64,000 bases of DNA, taken from Malania oleifera (lineage: Eukaryota > Streptophyta > Magnoliopsida > Santalales > Ximeniaceae). Positions 12,522 to 25,042 of this stretch are shown one piece after another. The notes beneath the pieces were generated by a model. The model was given only the letters and a program-made list of their open reading frames with translations, was not told the origin of the DNA and did no database searches. Within the stretch, counting starts at the first letter, position 1, and every line of letters starts with the position of its first letter. Where the stretch lies: NCBI RefSeq assembly GCF_029873635.1, contig NC_080422.1, forward strand, positions 12,927,936 to 12,991,935. The letters are read 5' to 3'. The position numbers and the translations under genes were made by a program.

Positions 12522-12730
12522 ATTTTTTTTTTTTTTTGGGTATCGCCGAGTGTCCACGTCCATTTTACGGTCCGTGACTAATCCCACGCCTTGAGCAGCT
12601 ACCCCACACTGCCAGGGAGGTAAGTTGAAGAGTCAGGGGAAGGAATCGAACCCGGGAGGTGTATAATCGCTAACCTCGTGAGAGGCACTCCCGCAGCCCG
12701 CCCTTACCACCTGAGCTACACCCTGGGGGT
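12522..12730 (-). mobile_element. tRNA-derived SINE with poly(A) tail
   Basis: Read on the minus strand it begins with a tRNA-like pol III promoter. The A box is TAGCTCAGGTGG and the B box GGTTCGATTCC, both matching the consensus. A tRNA-unrelated body follows and it ends in a poly(A), seen as a T run at 12522-12537. It is flanked by an imperfect 16-bp target duplication: gataattagggtttac (12506-12521) and gataactagagtttac (12731-12746). The layout resembles plant Au-like SINEs. Not a functional tRNA gene. Confidence 0.85.
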
Positions 12731-12746
12731 GATAACTAGAGTTTAC

Positions 12747-13366
12747 TTTTTTTTTTTGGTAAAAGAGGGTGGCACCTCCTAAATTTTATTAGAAAACCCC
12801 TCACTTATGGCGGAGGAAAACCGTGGTTATAATTTTGAGACTTTGAGACAATAAAAACAAAATTCCAAGACCCTAAAACTAACTTAACCAACATAAACCA
12901 AACCAAAAAACCAAACACCAGCAACAAAAAAACTAAGAAACTAAACCACTAAAAATGAATTAACACAAAACATCATGAGCGCAAAGAAGGAAAACCCAAC
13001 AAGTCCAATCAAATCATTCCCCTGACTTGCTGAGGAAGATCATCTTGGCAACTATATGATCGAGAAATACTAGATTCACCCTGTTTGACAAAGCAATCTG
13101 CACTTTTATTCGCCTCCCTCTAAACATGTTCCACTTTGAACTATATGTCTCTTAATGCTAGCATAACTTCTTCCCACAAATCTCATAAGTTCCAAACCGA
13201 GCACTTCCTATAATTTATCCACTGAACCAATAAAGCAGAGTCATATGTAATCTCTACCTGATCAAATCCGAGATCTTTGCACAAGTTAATCCCTAAAATA
13301 ATCGCCTTCAATTCAGCCATGTTATTTGTTCCATAACCCAATAATGAGAAAAAAGCTGCTTTAAAT
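12747..13366 (-). mobile_element. LINE copy B, strongly 5'-truncated (3' UTR and RNase H tail)
   Basis: About 620 bp matching the left end of LINE copy A: T run (12747-12757), shared 3' UTR, then RNase H coding remains reading on the minus strand up to the YGTNNMAELKAI equivalent. It is flanked by gataactagagtttac (12731-12746) and gataactagggtttac (13367-13382), a 16-bp target duplication with one mismatch. The SINE next to it reuses the same target repeat. Confidence 0.85.
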
Positions 13367-13382
13367 GATAACTAGGGTTTAC

Positions 13383-14830
13383 TTGATTGGACTATAGCTA
13401 GCTAGTTTAGCTTGAAGTATTATATATGATAGTTATAGTTATTGTATCCCTTGTATGAAATTACCATGTTTAAAATGCAAATTAATAATTCAAAAGTCTA
13501 AAATATCCTTAATGAAAAGAATAATATAATAGCAAAAGAAATAAAAGAGTTCAACATTCTTTCAATCAATCTAACCGTTGCCAGTGGGGGCAGCCTCCTA
13601 ACATGTAAATAGTCTAAGACTCTCCCTCTCTTGATTAGTCATATCTCATACCTATATCATAGTAAACATAGACTAATATCTGCTCGAAATTATAATATTC
13701 ATATTTTGAATTTGAATTTGAAGCACAATTTTCTATAATATTTTATCCAAATCTATATAAACCCAAATCAAAGGCTTGAATACCAAGCATCCAAACAAAG
13801 AAGGGAGTAGTTTAACCCTAACTTAATCCAACCATCGAAACAAACACCATCTAAGGATACAATCATAAATGCTTTTCTAAAATATATATATATATAAATC
13901 TTTTCAGAGGAAGGAGGGTCAACTAAGGCCCCTGCCAGGCATGCACCATATCTTATAAAGTGTCAGACTGCAGGGTGATGTTTGTTTTGGTAAATGGTAT
14001 TGCAAATGGTTTTTGGTACATTTTCCCTCATTGGACCTTCTTTGCAGGATCAGCTGCTTTTCATGATTGGAGGCAGCATGTATATCAAAGCACTTGCTAG
14101 CTATAGCTTCAAGCCAAAATATGCCATTATGAGGATATGAGTTTTAAGCCTTCCTTGAGAGCTTGTACAATGAGCACAGCTAACTTTCAGCATTTAGGAT
14201 ATATATATATATAAAGGGCATTACCCTACAAATATAGCTTGCTTGATTTGCATATGTTACTACCTAGCTACTTAGTTGGCTATTGATCTATGTATATAAA
14301 AATCAACTAAGAATTTTTGGAAAACAATCAATAAATTGACCCACAGCAAACTATTCAATTCCAAAAATAATACTATAGATACATAATTACAAAATATAAA
14401 TAATTTTTTTATATTTTTCAAAGCATGATACATTCAATTCACACAAATAATAATTGTTTCACATAACAGTGATTTACTTTAAAATACTTTCAAAAGAAAT
14501 GATTCCAAACATTTTATTACAATTAATTTCCCTATTTTGTATAAAATTCTTAAGTTTTTTTTTCCTATCTATTGCTGTTAAGAGTTGGCGTGAAATAGTA
14601 TTCTTAATGGGGACAATCTCTTAGTTTATCAAAAATCTTCTTTTAATCTTCAAAACTTCAATGGAGGGGGGGGGGGGGGTGTCAGCCATTGAGCTTAGCA
14701 ATCCTCTCTTAATATTCAATTTTTATTTTTCAATTTCGGATTAATAATGAGTTGATATGTAAGACATAAGCTCATCATGATTAGGTTACATAAGATTAGC
14801 TCTTCTTTGATCTTTCTTATAGGCCCCCCT
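13383..14830. other. Intergenic, no gene recognised
   Basis: AT-rich spacer with no supported gene. A poly(G) run is at about 14665-14680, with small (AT)n tracts near 13881-13896 and 14199-14214. Confidence 0.6.
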
Positions 14831-15638
14831 TAGGGGTGTTCAACAACCCGACCAATCTGTCTAATCCAACCAATCCAAATCGAACCAACTCAAAAAATTA
14901 GTTTGGAATGGTTTATGGGTTGGTCGGTGGTTTCATTTTGTATAACCTGATCATATGGTTCGAGTTGCGGGTTTAACGTTAAATCCACCCAACCTAACCC
15001 AAACTGCCTCTTTTTGTACACATATATGCCTATTATTACTCAAGACTTATAAAAAAAAAAAATGCATAGGATGGATTCTGGGATGGGCACATGTATTTTG
15101 GAATATTTTAGTTTTATGTTTTTAATTTTATTTATTGTAATAATGTTTATGAATATGATGTTTTAGTCACAATAGAAATATGTTGTATTTTTTATTTTAT
15201 ATTGTTAATGGTATGCATGTTAGGAAATAGACATAATATATTTTCGATTAATATCAAAGTCCTTTATTTTGTATTATTAGTGAAAAATTGATTATACTTA
15301 GTATGTTATTTATACTGTTACATTGATAGATACTATTTTTTTTTCAATAAGAAATCTATTAATTTGATATATTTAACTTGAATGACATGCACTAGTAATG
15401 TAACATATGTTATTATATTTGACAAGAATTCTCACACATATTCCTTTATTTTTTTGTTTTTTCCTTTCCTACTTCACCTTATTTTAAGCAACCTAAACCA
15501 AACCATCCGATATTTAAGCCGACCCCAACTAACCCAAATTGCATTCTTAAATGTTCAATTTCGGATTGACTGCTTGCCAAACAAACAAGATTGAATCTGC
15601 TGGAATTTTAGGCCCAACCCGACCCATGAACACCCCTA
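14831..15638. mobile_element. hAT-like non-autonomous DNA transposon (MITE-type), ~810 bp
   Basis: The terminal inverted repeats TAGGGGTGTTCA (14831) and TGAACACCCCTA (15638) are perfect over 12 bp. Subterminal aacccgacc-type blocks also occur at both ends. The flanks gcccccct and agcccccc share seven C-rich bases, consistent with a slipped 8-bp target duplication. No transposase is encoded. The TIR sequence and probable 8-bp duplication suggest the hAT superfamily; this is inferred. Confidence 0.7.
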
Positions 15639-15646
15639 AGCCCCCC

Positions 15647-18600
15647 AAGGGTGGCAAGTAAGTTCAAGATTATCCTAGTTAAAATGTGAAGGTTAGTTTA
15701 TATAAAATTAGTCCTACTCTCATCTTAAAAATTTTCTTAGATTATCAGAAAATTTGAACTTGACATTTCTATATATATATCCTATAGTTAATTAATTATA
15801 TTTCCTAATTAAGGAACTACTTTTTAATTAAATCATAAATTAGTTATAACTTCAAAATGTTATTTCATTTCAACATTTAGCTAAATATTGTAGGATGTTG
15901 TTTGTTTGTGGCTTTGTGCTTTTATATATATATTTATTGTTAATTTATGCTTTAAAAAAGTTAATTTTTTTATTCACCCTGAGTTTGAAAAGTAGTAAAA
16001 AATATGTATAAGAAGTATTGAATGTGCATACAAAGTTGAAAATAGTACTTTTTCAAGTGTTGCATGCATAGCTAAAAAGAGTGAGCAAGCATCAAGGCTA
16101 AATAGTTCCATACAACCTAATGGCAAGAAAATAATTGTCCAATATTTGAGGAAAGTAGGGCTTACTATTATATTTCTGACATACAGTACAATTCTTATTA
16201 ATCGTGACATGAACTTGTCGTCATAGAGCACTATTCTCGCTAATTGTGACATAAACTATTTTGAGAAGTCTAATGTAGAATAGTTTGATATAGCAGTTGC
16301 AATCTCACCACTAGCTTACCTCAATTAAAAGGGAAAAAAAATTTTAGGAAAGGTTTGATCAACAACTGAGTTACTTCCCTTTTTTTTTTTCCCTGTTTTC
16401 CTCTATCATTGACTAAAGCATTAGAAAATTTTTTTAGAAAGTTCTAACTATCATTTCTCTTTTACAAGTAATTTTTTTTAGTTTTAATGCATGAATAAGT
16501 GATTCTTGGACCCCTTTGGATATTATTTGAAGAGTTTACTTCTCTTTACTGTCATGGATTAGGGATTTGGTTTGCCCAAGTTAATTAATAACTAGAATGT
16601 AGTGCTATGGCATCTTAAAATTTCATTTGTTATTTTTTTTTACTATGATAAACTCACTCAAGTAGTGAGTGACACCCACCCATCCACACAGACCAAGTAA
16701 TGAGACTAAAAATAACTAGTTTTTATTTGATTTTATCGTGAAGATTGTTATTCTAACACAATTTTGACCCCATAATGTAGAATGAAATATGAAAAATCAA
16801 ATTGATTCATGATGTCATAGTTTATGCTTATTGTTTATCCCATGACTTAGTTGATTGTAGCAAAAATTAATTTTATTAAAGGGATCATTTCACACATATG
16901 ACGTATTTAGTGAGACAAAAAGTTCTCCAACTTTAGTTCTGTATCCAATTTAAAAGCATATTTAGTTAGTAGTAGAACTACCTGCCTTACAAGACTTAAA
17001 AGTTGAAAATACATTTATGGCTAAGCATCTTGGTCACCAAATGATTAACGCAACTTAATCATTAGTAATAAATTCTCAAAATGATTTATTTATTTATTTA
17101 TAATATTAATTAGATCTTATGGTAGCTTCTACTAATTCAAAAAAATAAAATATTTGGTCATATTCTTCAATGCATTGTGTTAGCACCAAATTGAACTACT
17201 AAATACATTGTCTAAACAAGTAGGCAAGCATAAGGTATAAGCTCGAGTGTGCAAAATTAAAAGTTAAATGGTAGGGAAGAAATCATTCTCAAGAGGGTAA
17301 ACTAAGAAACTAAATGCCAAAATTATTAAATGTGTGGTGCAAACAAAAGTTTTAGAGCTAGTAGAAGAGGGTATTGCTTACTTGTGATCACATTGAGAAA
17401 AAGAAGGAAACCTCATATGATAATTTTCTAAGTAATTTAGTGAATATAGATGCCACGATTGCTCATTTTTCCAATTGTTGGATTGAGAATATAAAGCAAA
17501 CATAATTTTATCAGTACTTTTATGAGTATAGATGACTTGATAGCTTATCTTCTCCATATTTGGATTAAGAGTATAAAAAGCAAACAAGTTGTTAGACAAG
17601 GTTGAATTTATTTGTTGATCACTATAGAAAACTAGTTCAAATTGAAGTATAAATATCATTCCACTAGATAGACCTACAAAAACCTTTTAATAAGGCTATT
17701 AAGAGTGTTTTTCATTTTCTAGAACTAATTGATTATGATATTTTAGTCTATAAATGTTGAGGCACAATATATGTTGCATACCATTTCCTCATTGATTATT
17801 TTCGACTCAACTTTGAGAATCTTACTAATGTGAAAAGGCTTGATGTTGCTAACTTAGCATATAATCTAACACTCGCTATCTAAATTGCATTTAAATTGAA
17901 TGAGTCAACATTGGGCTAAGTAAAAGTTATTCAATATTTAGGGACGTGCAACTTGGGCAATTATGTTGAGATGATTATTAGACATTTACAGTTCAAAAGG
18001 ACCAATGAGCACTTTTAAACACACATTATTGTATACAAATTTTGATATTGTTTGAAGTAACTCTCACAGCTTCTCCCTTCAAAAGTTACTGTATACAAAT
18101 TTTGATATTGTTTGAAGTAACTCTCACAGTTTCTCCCTTCAAAAGTATAGAGAAGAAAATAAATAAAAAATTGTAATACACCTAAAAAATATCAATAATA
18201 TTTGAGATTGTATTAAATTTCTTACTAAATATCCTAAAATGTGTTGGTGCTACAATTTCATTCCAAATAACACAACTTTTGATAAAAAAATTTTTAAATG
18301 ATATTTTTTTTTTTGGCACTCAAGGGTGTTAGAATTTCACAACTAATAAATTCAACCTATTGTGGTCAATCATCATTTTATCATTGAAAGAAATGGTCAC
18401 CTTTCCTTCTCCATAGTTAATACCGAAATTATGTATGGAAATGGATGCTATAGAGTTATTCTTTTATATAATCACTTTATTTAAAACATGACTTTGAAAA
18501 ACTAATTAAGTTTTATCTCAAATACTATAGGAGTATCGATCTCTAAATTTTAGGAACACAAGTAACACATTCGTGTTTTTTTTTTTTTTTTGTTGACTTT

Positions 18601-18939
18601 GTCAAAGGACCATAGAAGATGAAGATATATCTTATATCAATAATCTTTTCCACTCTTTTAAGAATCGAAATTGAGACCTTTGACATATAGATGTATAATT
18701 ACTCAAGCAACTATTTTTTATAACTATTTCCAATTTGTTATAATTTGTTAAAAACAACAATATATTGTTTCACATTTTTAAAAGTACTTTTCAAAATCCA
18801 TCAAAGCATTACTTTTCTTGTTTTCCATATTTTTTGGGTCTCTAAAAAAAAAAAAATAACTGCTTTTAATTATGTACCATATTGACCAAACTAACCAATT
18901 GCATCATATTTTAACTAGTGTGTACTCAACTTGGTGAGA

Positions 18940-18940
<1 letters not shown>
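15647..18940. other. AT-rich intergenic sequence, no gene recognised
   Basis: No supported gene. Minus-strand frames of 92-93 codons at 15974-16252 and 17378-17659 have no recognisable domains. The latter contains two imperfect copies of a ~70-bp unit (about 17439-17508 and 17518-17590, each ending near aaagcaaac). A clean 60-bp tandem duplication is at 18031-18147. Confidence 0.5.
18031..18147. repeat. Tandem duplication of a 60-bp unit
   Basis: The unit starts gtatacaaattttgatattg and repeats at an exact 60-base offset (18031 and 18091). Within the aligned part the copies differ at only one clear position (cagctt/cagttt). Near-identity implies a recent event. Confidence 0.95.
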
Positions 18941-18980
<40 letters not shown>

Positions 18981-18994
18981 AGAGAGAGAGAGAG
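18941..18994. repeat. (GA)n microsatellite upstream of the NPF gene
   Basis: An interrupted GA/GGA tract about 530 bases before the NPF start codon. It is interrupted by ggga units. Confidence 0.9.
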
Positions 18995-19442
18995 GTCTAC
19001 TCATATTGAACAATATTACTATATTAGACTGCACTAACACAAGCATTAGGCGTTGAAAGTCTTTTCTTGATTTTGAAGTGAGCTCACATAAATTATAAAG
19101 AAAGAGATTCTATTGACAACCTTTCCTTAGAACTGAAATATATAAATAGACATGCCAGACTATACCACCCAACCTCCAAAGGGCTGCAATGATTGTAATC
19201 CAGAGATGAGAAGGTGATGCCTTTCTAACGAAAAAAAAAAGGCTATACAAAAGGTTGTTTGCCTGCTCCCTTTCATCCCTTTTCCCTTTCTTTTTTTTTT
19301 TTTTTTTCATTTTTCAGTCTACGCGCCTCCATGTCTCTTCCCTGTTCCTTTTTTTTTTTTTTTTAATTTTGTTAACAGCCTCCTTATTTATTTATCAATG
19401 CACTTGGTCTTGGGCCAAGCTTGCCTGCGCCTGAATTTGCAA

Positions 19443-19445
19443 ACC

Positions 19446-19500
<55 letters not shown>
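19443..19500 (+). promoter_or_regulatory. (CT)n tract in the probable 5' leader of the NPF gene
   Basis: A long uninterrupted CT repeat, preceded by CT-rich sequence, ends 17 bases before the ATG at 19518. It is therefore very likely within the 5' UTR or core promoter. CT/GA tracts in plant leaders are known binding sites for BPC/GAGA-type factors. A regulatory role here is inferred; the tract itself is seen. Confidence 0.55.
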
Positions 19501-19504
<4 letters not shown>

Positions 19505-19517
19505 GAACTAAGAAGAG

Positions 19518-20046
19518 ATGCCAGAAGACTCTGCAATGGAGAAGCTTGAGATGGAGATTTCTTCAGATCAGAGCAAAAATGAGCAGCCCCAGGCTCCGGG
19601 AAGAAGGAAAGGTGGCCTGATAACCATGCCATTCATCATAGGTACACATTACTGCAACTGGGTCTGTGAGATTTAAGCGCTTTGACTTCAGAAGTACTGT
19701 GTGTTTTTAGTTTCTGAATCAATTTTTTTTTTTTTTTGGTTCTGCGAAATGAAATTAAACAGCAAATGAAGCATTTGAGAAGGTGGCAAGCTATGGGCTG
19801 CTTCCCAACATGATCCTATATCTGATGAGAGATTACAACATGGGCATAGCCAAGGGGACCAACTTGCTATTCTTCTGGTCTGCAGCTACCAATTTCTTGC
19901 CTCTTGTTGGAGCTTTCCTCTCAGACTCTTACCTGGGTCGATTCCTCACCATTGGTTTTGGTTCCATCTCTAGTCTCCTGGTAATTAATTTCACCTTTCT
20001 AGGATTTTAATTTATGCCTCATTATTTCTTTGATTTTGCTCCTTAA

Positions 20047-20141
<95 letters not shown>

Positions 20142-22439
20142 AAAGCAAGACCCACGAGGTCTGCACATGGATATTCTCTTCTTTATTGTAGATGGCAGAA
20201 GTTCAGAGTCTCTTCCCCCGGCCTTCTGCATTTGTAAATTGTGAACACCTTTATTGTGGGCACTGAAAGGTCCCATGTCTTTGTGATCTGGCCGGAGCGT
20301 GTAGGACACGCGCCACAGGGGTCGGATTCTTTGTAGCTCCTCTCAAAACAGGCGTTAACCCCCCAACATGGTCTTCAGAGGCCTTCATTATAAACTAATA
20401 AATGAGATTTGTCCAAGATACTGATCTTTAATTAAAAGTGAGTGATGACTTCTGCTTATTATTATTATTATTAGTTATTAATATTGTTATTAATAAGCCC
20501 ACATTAAAGTGAATTAAGAGAAAGCCTCTTTTGAAAATGGTGGACTGTGGGATCTACTAATTTCATTAATTAATGCCATGCGCTTGGAGTTTTCCTGTTT
20601 TTTCTTCATTTGTTTACTATACCCTTCATACAAACAATAATGCAAGACTTTGTTTTTTTACTGCATTTTGTCAACTGTAAAATTAGTGAATTAATTATTT
20701 TTTTTGTAATGAAAACTCATCACAAGCAATTTGAATTGGACTTAAAAAAAATAATTTTTGAAAAAACCTGTTCTTGCCAATGGATTAATTGAAATAAATG
20801 ACCCTAAATATTCACTGTTTATAGGGTATGACCCTCCTCTGGCTGACAGCCATGCTTCCCCAAGCAAGGCCGCCTCCATGCAACCAATTAGCCCATAACT
20901 GCAAGTCCCCGACATCTGCCCAATTTGGTCTGCTAGTTTCTTCATTTGCTCTCATGTCCATTGGAGCTGGTGGGATTAGGCCATGTTCTTTAGCATTTGG
21001 TGCAGAACAGTTGGATAAAAAAGAGAACCCAAAAAATGAGAGGGTCTTGGAGACCTTCTTCAGCTGGTACTATGCTTCTGCGGCTCTTTCTGTTGTGGTT
21101 GCTTTGACGGGCATCGTTTATATTCAAGATCACGTGGGATGGAAAGTTGGTTTTGGAGTTCCAGCAGTTCTTATGTTTTTATCGGCCTTCCTTTTCTTCC
21201 TGGCTTCTCCATTTTATATTAAGCACAATCCCAGCACAAGTTTGTTCACTGGCTTTGCCCGAGTACTCGCTGTTGCTTACAAGAACAGAAAACTTGCATT
21301 CCCACCTTCAAACTCGGATGGATGGTACTACCATGACAAGGACTCAAAGCTTGTTGTGCCAACTGATAAACTAAGGTACCATTTGATTGAAATCATTTTC
21401 ATTGCCTTCTTGGTCAATTTAAAGTTCATGCAGGAATGTTCATTGAGTTTTTTTTCAATTTCTGCCCAGGTTTTTAAATAAAGCTTGCATAATTAGAAGT
21501 CCTGAAAAAGATATAGACCCAGATGGATTAGCCTCAAATCCATGGAGACTCTGCACTGTAGAGCAAGTAGAAGAGCTCAAAGCACTCATCAAGGTCATTC
21601 CACTGTGGTCAACTGGGATCATGATGTCAATAAACATAAGCCAAAGCTCATTTCCCCTACTGCAAGCTAATTCTATGGATAGACACATCACTTCAAACTT
21701 CCAAATTCCTGCAGGTTCATTTGGAATGTTTACAATCATTGCTTTAACAATATGGATTGCTATCTATGATCGTGTGCTCCTTCCCTTAGCATCAAAACTC
21801 AGAGGAAAACCTGTGCGGCTTAGCACAAAAGAAAGAATGGGAATTGGGCTATTTTTTTCTTGCATGGCCATGGTAGTTTCAGGACTTGTTGAGCATATTC
21901 GCCGGAGAAGAGCAATTCATGAAGGATTTCTGACTAATCCTCATGGACTAGTGGGTATGTCGGCTATGTGGCTCGTACCACAACATTGCTTGAGCGGTCT
22001 AGCTGAAGCTTTTAATGCGATAGGCCAGACAGAATTCTACTATTCGGAGTTTCCCAAGAATATGTCCAGCATTGCTTCATCTCTTTTCGGATTGGGAATG
22101 GCTGTGGCAAATCTGTTGGCCAGTGTCATACTGAACACTGTGGATAATGCTACAAAAAGAGGAGGAAAGGAGAGTTGGGTTTCAAGTAACATTAACAGGG
22201 GTCATTATGAAAATTACTATTGGCTTCTTGCCATAATGAGCTTCATTAATTTAGGGTATTTCCTTCTCTGCAGTTGGGCCTACGGACCTTGTGTTGAACA
22301 AGGCACAAAGGTTGGGGATGAGGGAAGAGGTTTTAAGCAGGAAGAAGAGCTTTCTGAGCTAAAGAATGCAGTGTTGGATGAAAAGGAAGGCCCAAAGGAG
22401 GAAGAGGGGTTGTATAAATTAAGAGAATTGCCAGCATAA
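19518..22439 (+). CDS. NRT1/PTR family (NPF) transporter, NPF1-like, four exons, complete
   Basis: A proton-coupled membrane transporter of the NPF/POT family. Members move nitrate, peptides or small metabolites; the substrate cannot be read from sequence. Exons: 19518-19641, 19763-19980, 20825-21375 and 21470-22439. All junctions are GT-AG with consistent phase, giving 1863 nt (620 codons), the usual family length. The start ATG precedes MPEDSAMEKLEM; GGLITMPFII follows. TM1 carries the ExxE motif as EAFEK (residues 44-48), with Lys replacing the common Arg, as I recall for NPF1 members. The PTR signature lies at GAFLSDSYLGRF, and GMTLLWLTAMLPQARPPPC follows. C-terminal hallmarks include FNAIGQTEFYYSEFPKNMSS and a charged acidic tail of about 50 residues. 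Intron 2 holds a TA/GA microsatellite. No lesion was seen. NPF1 placement rests on overall resemblance. Confidence 0.93.
20050..20138. repeat. Compound (TA)n(GA)n microsatellite in NPF intron 2
   Basis: A TA run (about 20050-20078) directly joined to a GA run (about 20080-20136). It lies inside the 844-base second intron and is likely length-polymorphic. Confidence 0.95.
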
Positions 22440-23558
22440 TTTGTGCCGAGTGTTAGCCAGATTGTTGTACTAAATATATAGAACTACATGGTTTGAGCAA
22501 ATGAAGATACGATTGTAAGTTTGGAATTAGAGGAATTCAAATAGCCATCAGTCTCGTACACTCCCTGCAGATAATGCATGGTTGCTGCTCAACTCTCTTA
22601 TGCACCACCATTTACGACATAATTATCGAGCTTTATGTGGGTTTTTCTCCTCCCACTGGGATAGTCATGTCAAAATTGTAGTTGTGTTGTGTGAAGTGAA
22701 ACAAAAGCTGCATGCTCATTCTAGTATAGGGGTAAAGACTTTGCTTTGATCAATTTCTACTGTCTACTCAAAAATTAGTGAAAAAAAATTAGAGTGGGGC
22801 ATTTTATTTTATGAATTTAACAAGGGAGTTTGCTGATCTGTTGATTAAAAAATGTTGGCTAAAATGGGAAACTTCCGGAAGTTACAGAGTGTTGGCTATT
22901 TTTACTTCGATTCGGCTTAAATTTCAGACTAGCTTTGTGTGCAAATCCTGCATATTCTGAGTAGCTCAGGATAGGGACACGGAGTAATTGCCAAGGTGGT
23001 GATGTGTAATGGTTTACCTCTATCTTGACAGAAACAGGAAGGAACAGAAACATTTGCAAGTTGGTTGGACAAAGCACCAAAAAGGGAAAATAGAAAGACA
23101 CAAACACAAGAGCTACCAGAAGGGCCCGCCTGCAGCCCTTGTGATGTAGGCTAAAGGAAGGGCTTCTATGGTTTAAGACTATTGTTGGCTAATCCAATTG
23201 AATTGGTCCTTATCTTTTTTGGCCCCATGGAGAAGGTGCTTTATTCATGACTTTTTTCGGTCCTAACCGAAAAACAAAACAAAAAAAAAAAGTGAATTGG
23301 CGACAATAACTTGTCGTTGGTGATGATTCAATGAATCATTTTAGTGATTTGAAGTGACGTTGACAACATTATCAAGGCAGAAGCGAGACCATTATCTCAT
23401 CAAACAAGTCATTCTCATTAGATATGGGTTCCAATTAATTGACTGGCGCACTTTTGTGCCAAGGAGTGTTAATTGACAGAAATTATTGGGACAAGAACAA
23501 CACTTCACTTAAAATTTTTGAAAGATCTTCAAGCCTCTTTTAGCTTTTCTCCGCAGTC

Positions 23559-23593
<35 letters not shown>

Positions 23594-24174
23594 ATTTACA
23601 GTTGTATAACGGGCCCCTACAAAATTTCTTTCATTTCATTTAGTATATAATATGTACACACACACGCAACAAATATCGTGGACCATGTTAGTTCACCCTC
23701 TCATTTCTTTAAAATATAAATAAATATATTATGGAATATCTTGAAATCATTGGTTTAAAACCATTTACACTATTCATTTGCTTATTCTTAAGTTTAAAAT
23801 TTATTCGATGTACTGGTTAGTGACATTGTTGTCATGGCATATAAACATTTCTCATAGAAACAATTTGTATCTTATTTTAAAATAAGGAGTTTGTATATTT
23901 CTACTATATCATTTAACTAATTATGCATTTATTTTTAAAACATAATTATAACATTCAGGATATATGTTGACAAAAAAAAAAAAAATTAGGGTGAATGACA
24001 CTGATCACCCCTAATTGGTGAAAAGATGCTCCTAATATTTCAAAATTTTCTTAAATCTCTCTTGAGCTTGAAAAAAAAATAAACATGAATCTTCAAGTTA
24101 TACAAATCTCACAAACTTTCCTTCAGTTATGGTGAAAAAACATATACCTCTCTTGATATATACAAAAAAACAAG
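22440..24174. other. Downstream spacer of the NPF gene
   Basis: The first few hundred bases presumably include the NPF 3' UTR; no single poly(A) signal stands out. A (CT)n tract is at 23563-23589. No other gene was recognised. Confidence 0.5.
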
Positions 24175-24732
24175 CTCAAGGAAGGGCGATAATGTCTCAA
24201 TCACATTAGCGTTCATCAATCTGTAAACTCACTAGTCATTGTAAATGTGTTTAGTCTATTTGTTTCTCTTGCTAGACACACATTGTTAATGGAGGTGTTG
24301 CTTTATAAATTATGTTGCATCAATGTTTACCGCTCACGTGTCATTGCTTTCATGAATTGTTTAATGCTTCCACTTACATTTCTTTCGATAACAATGAAAG
24401 TGTTATGTTGGTAAACTATAGTAAACTTTAAGTTGACTAGTTTAATAAGAATGTTTTAGCTAGTGCCACACGGTCCTTCACAAAGGTATGAAATATTCGA
24501 TCCTTGACACCTGGTATCAGAGCAAGGTGATTGTTAGATATTTGCAACCTCAAGAAGGCTTGTGACTTTTGCCAAATTTAGAGTTGTGACATCTTTAAAA
24601 TCTCAGGGGAGGCAATGCAAGACAGCATCAAGTATCTACAATCATGGGAAAAATTAAAAGAAACTAAAGAGAAGAAGGAAGGGGAGAGGAGGAGAGAGGA
24701 GATAGGAGGGGGAAAACTCTTATTCAATTCAA
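24175..24732 (+). mobile_element. Ty3/gypsy LTR end with initiator-Met primer-binding site and leader
   Basis: About 24215-24509 aligns with the reverse complement of 4719-5040, so it is the same family as the element at 1-5711 but on the plus strand. The LTR ends ...ttgaca (24509); two bases later a primer-binding site TGGTATCAGAGC (24512-24523) complements the 3' end of initiator tRNA-Met. A purine-rich leader follows, with an ATG at 24615 that may be a gag start. It is then broken by the LINE at 24740. Coding sequence for pol was not seen. Confidence 0.7.
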
Positions 24733-25042
24733 TTCAAATCGTTCATTCTCTAGATAAGAAGTCTAATGGTGGAAATGTAATGATCAAAGTGGGCATGACT
24801 AAGGCATATGATAGGGTCGATTGGGATTTTTTAAACTTGGTTCTGAAAAACTTTGGATTCCACGGAAATTTTGTGGTTTAGTGGCGGAATGTGTTTCCTC
24901 TCCTTGGTTCTCCATTATGATGAATGACACTTATAAAGGCTTCTTTAAACCTTCTTGAGGGCTTCGCCAAGGAGACCCTCTATCTCCTTATCTATTTATT
25001 ATTTTACAGGAAGTTCTTTCTCGGCTTCTAAAGAAAAATTTT

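Noticed and set aside
12590-12731. tRNA gene on the minus strand (A and B boxes present)
   Set aside because: It has perfect pol III boxes but is followed by a tRNA-unrelated body and poly(A) and is flanked by target duplications, so it is a SINE, not a tRNA gene.
19384-19632. Minus-strand 82-codon frame with an RE repeat
   Set aside because: It is the antisense translation of the NPF first exon and its (CT)n leader.
21455-21739. Minus-strand 94-codon frame
   Set aside because: It is antisense to NPF exon 4, which has a strong family match on the plus strand.
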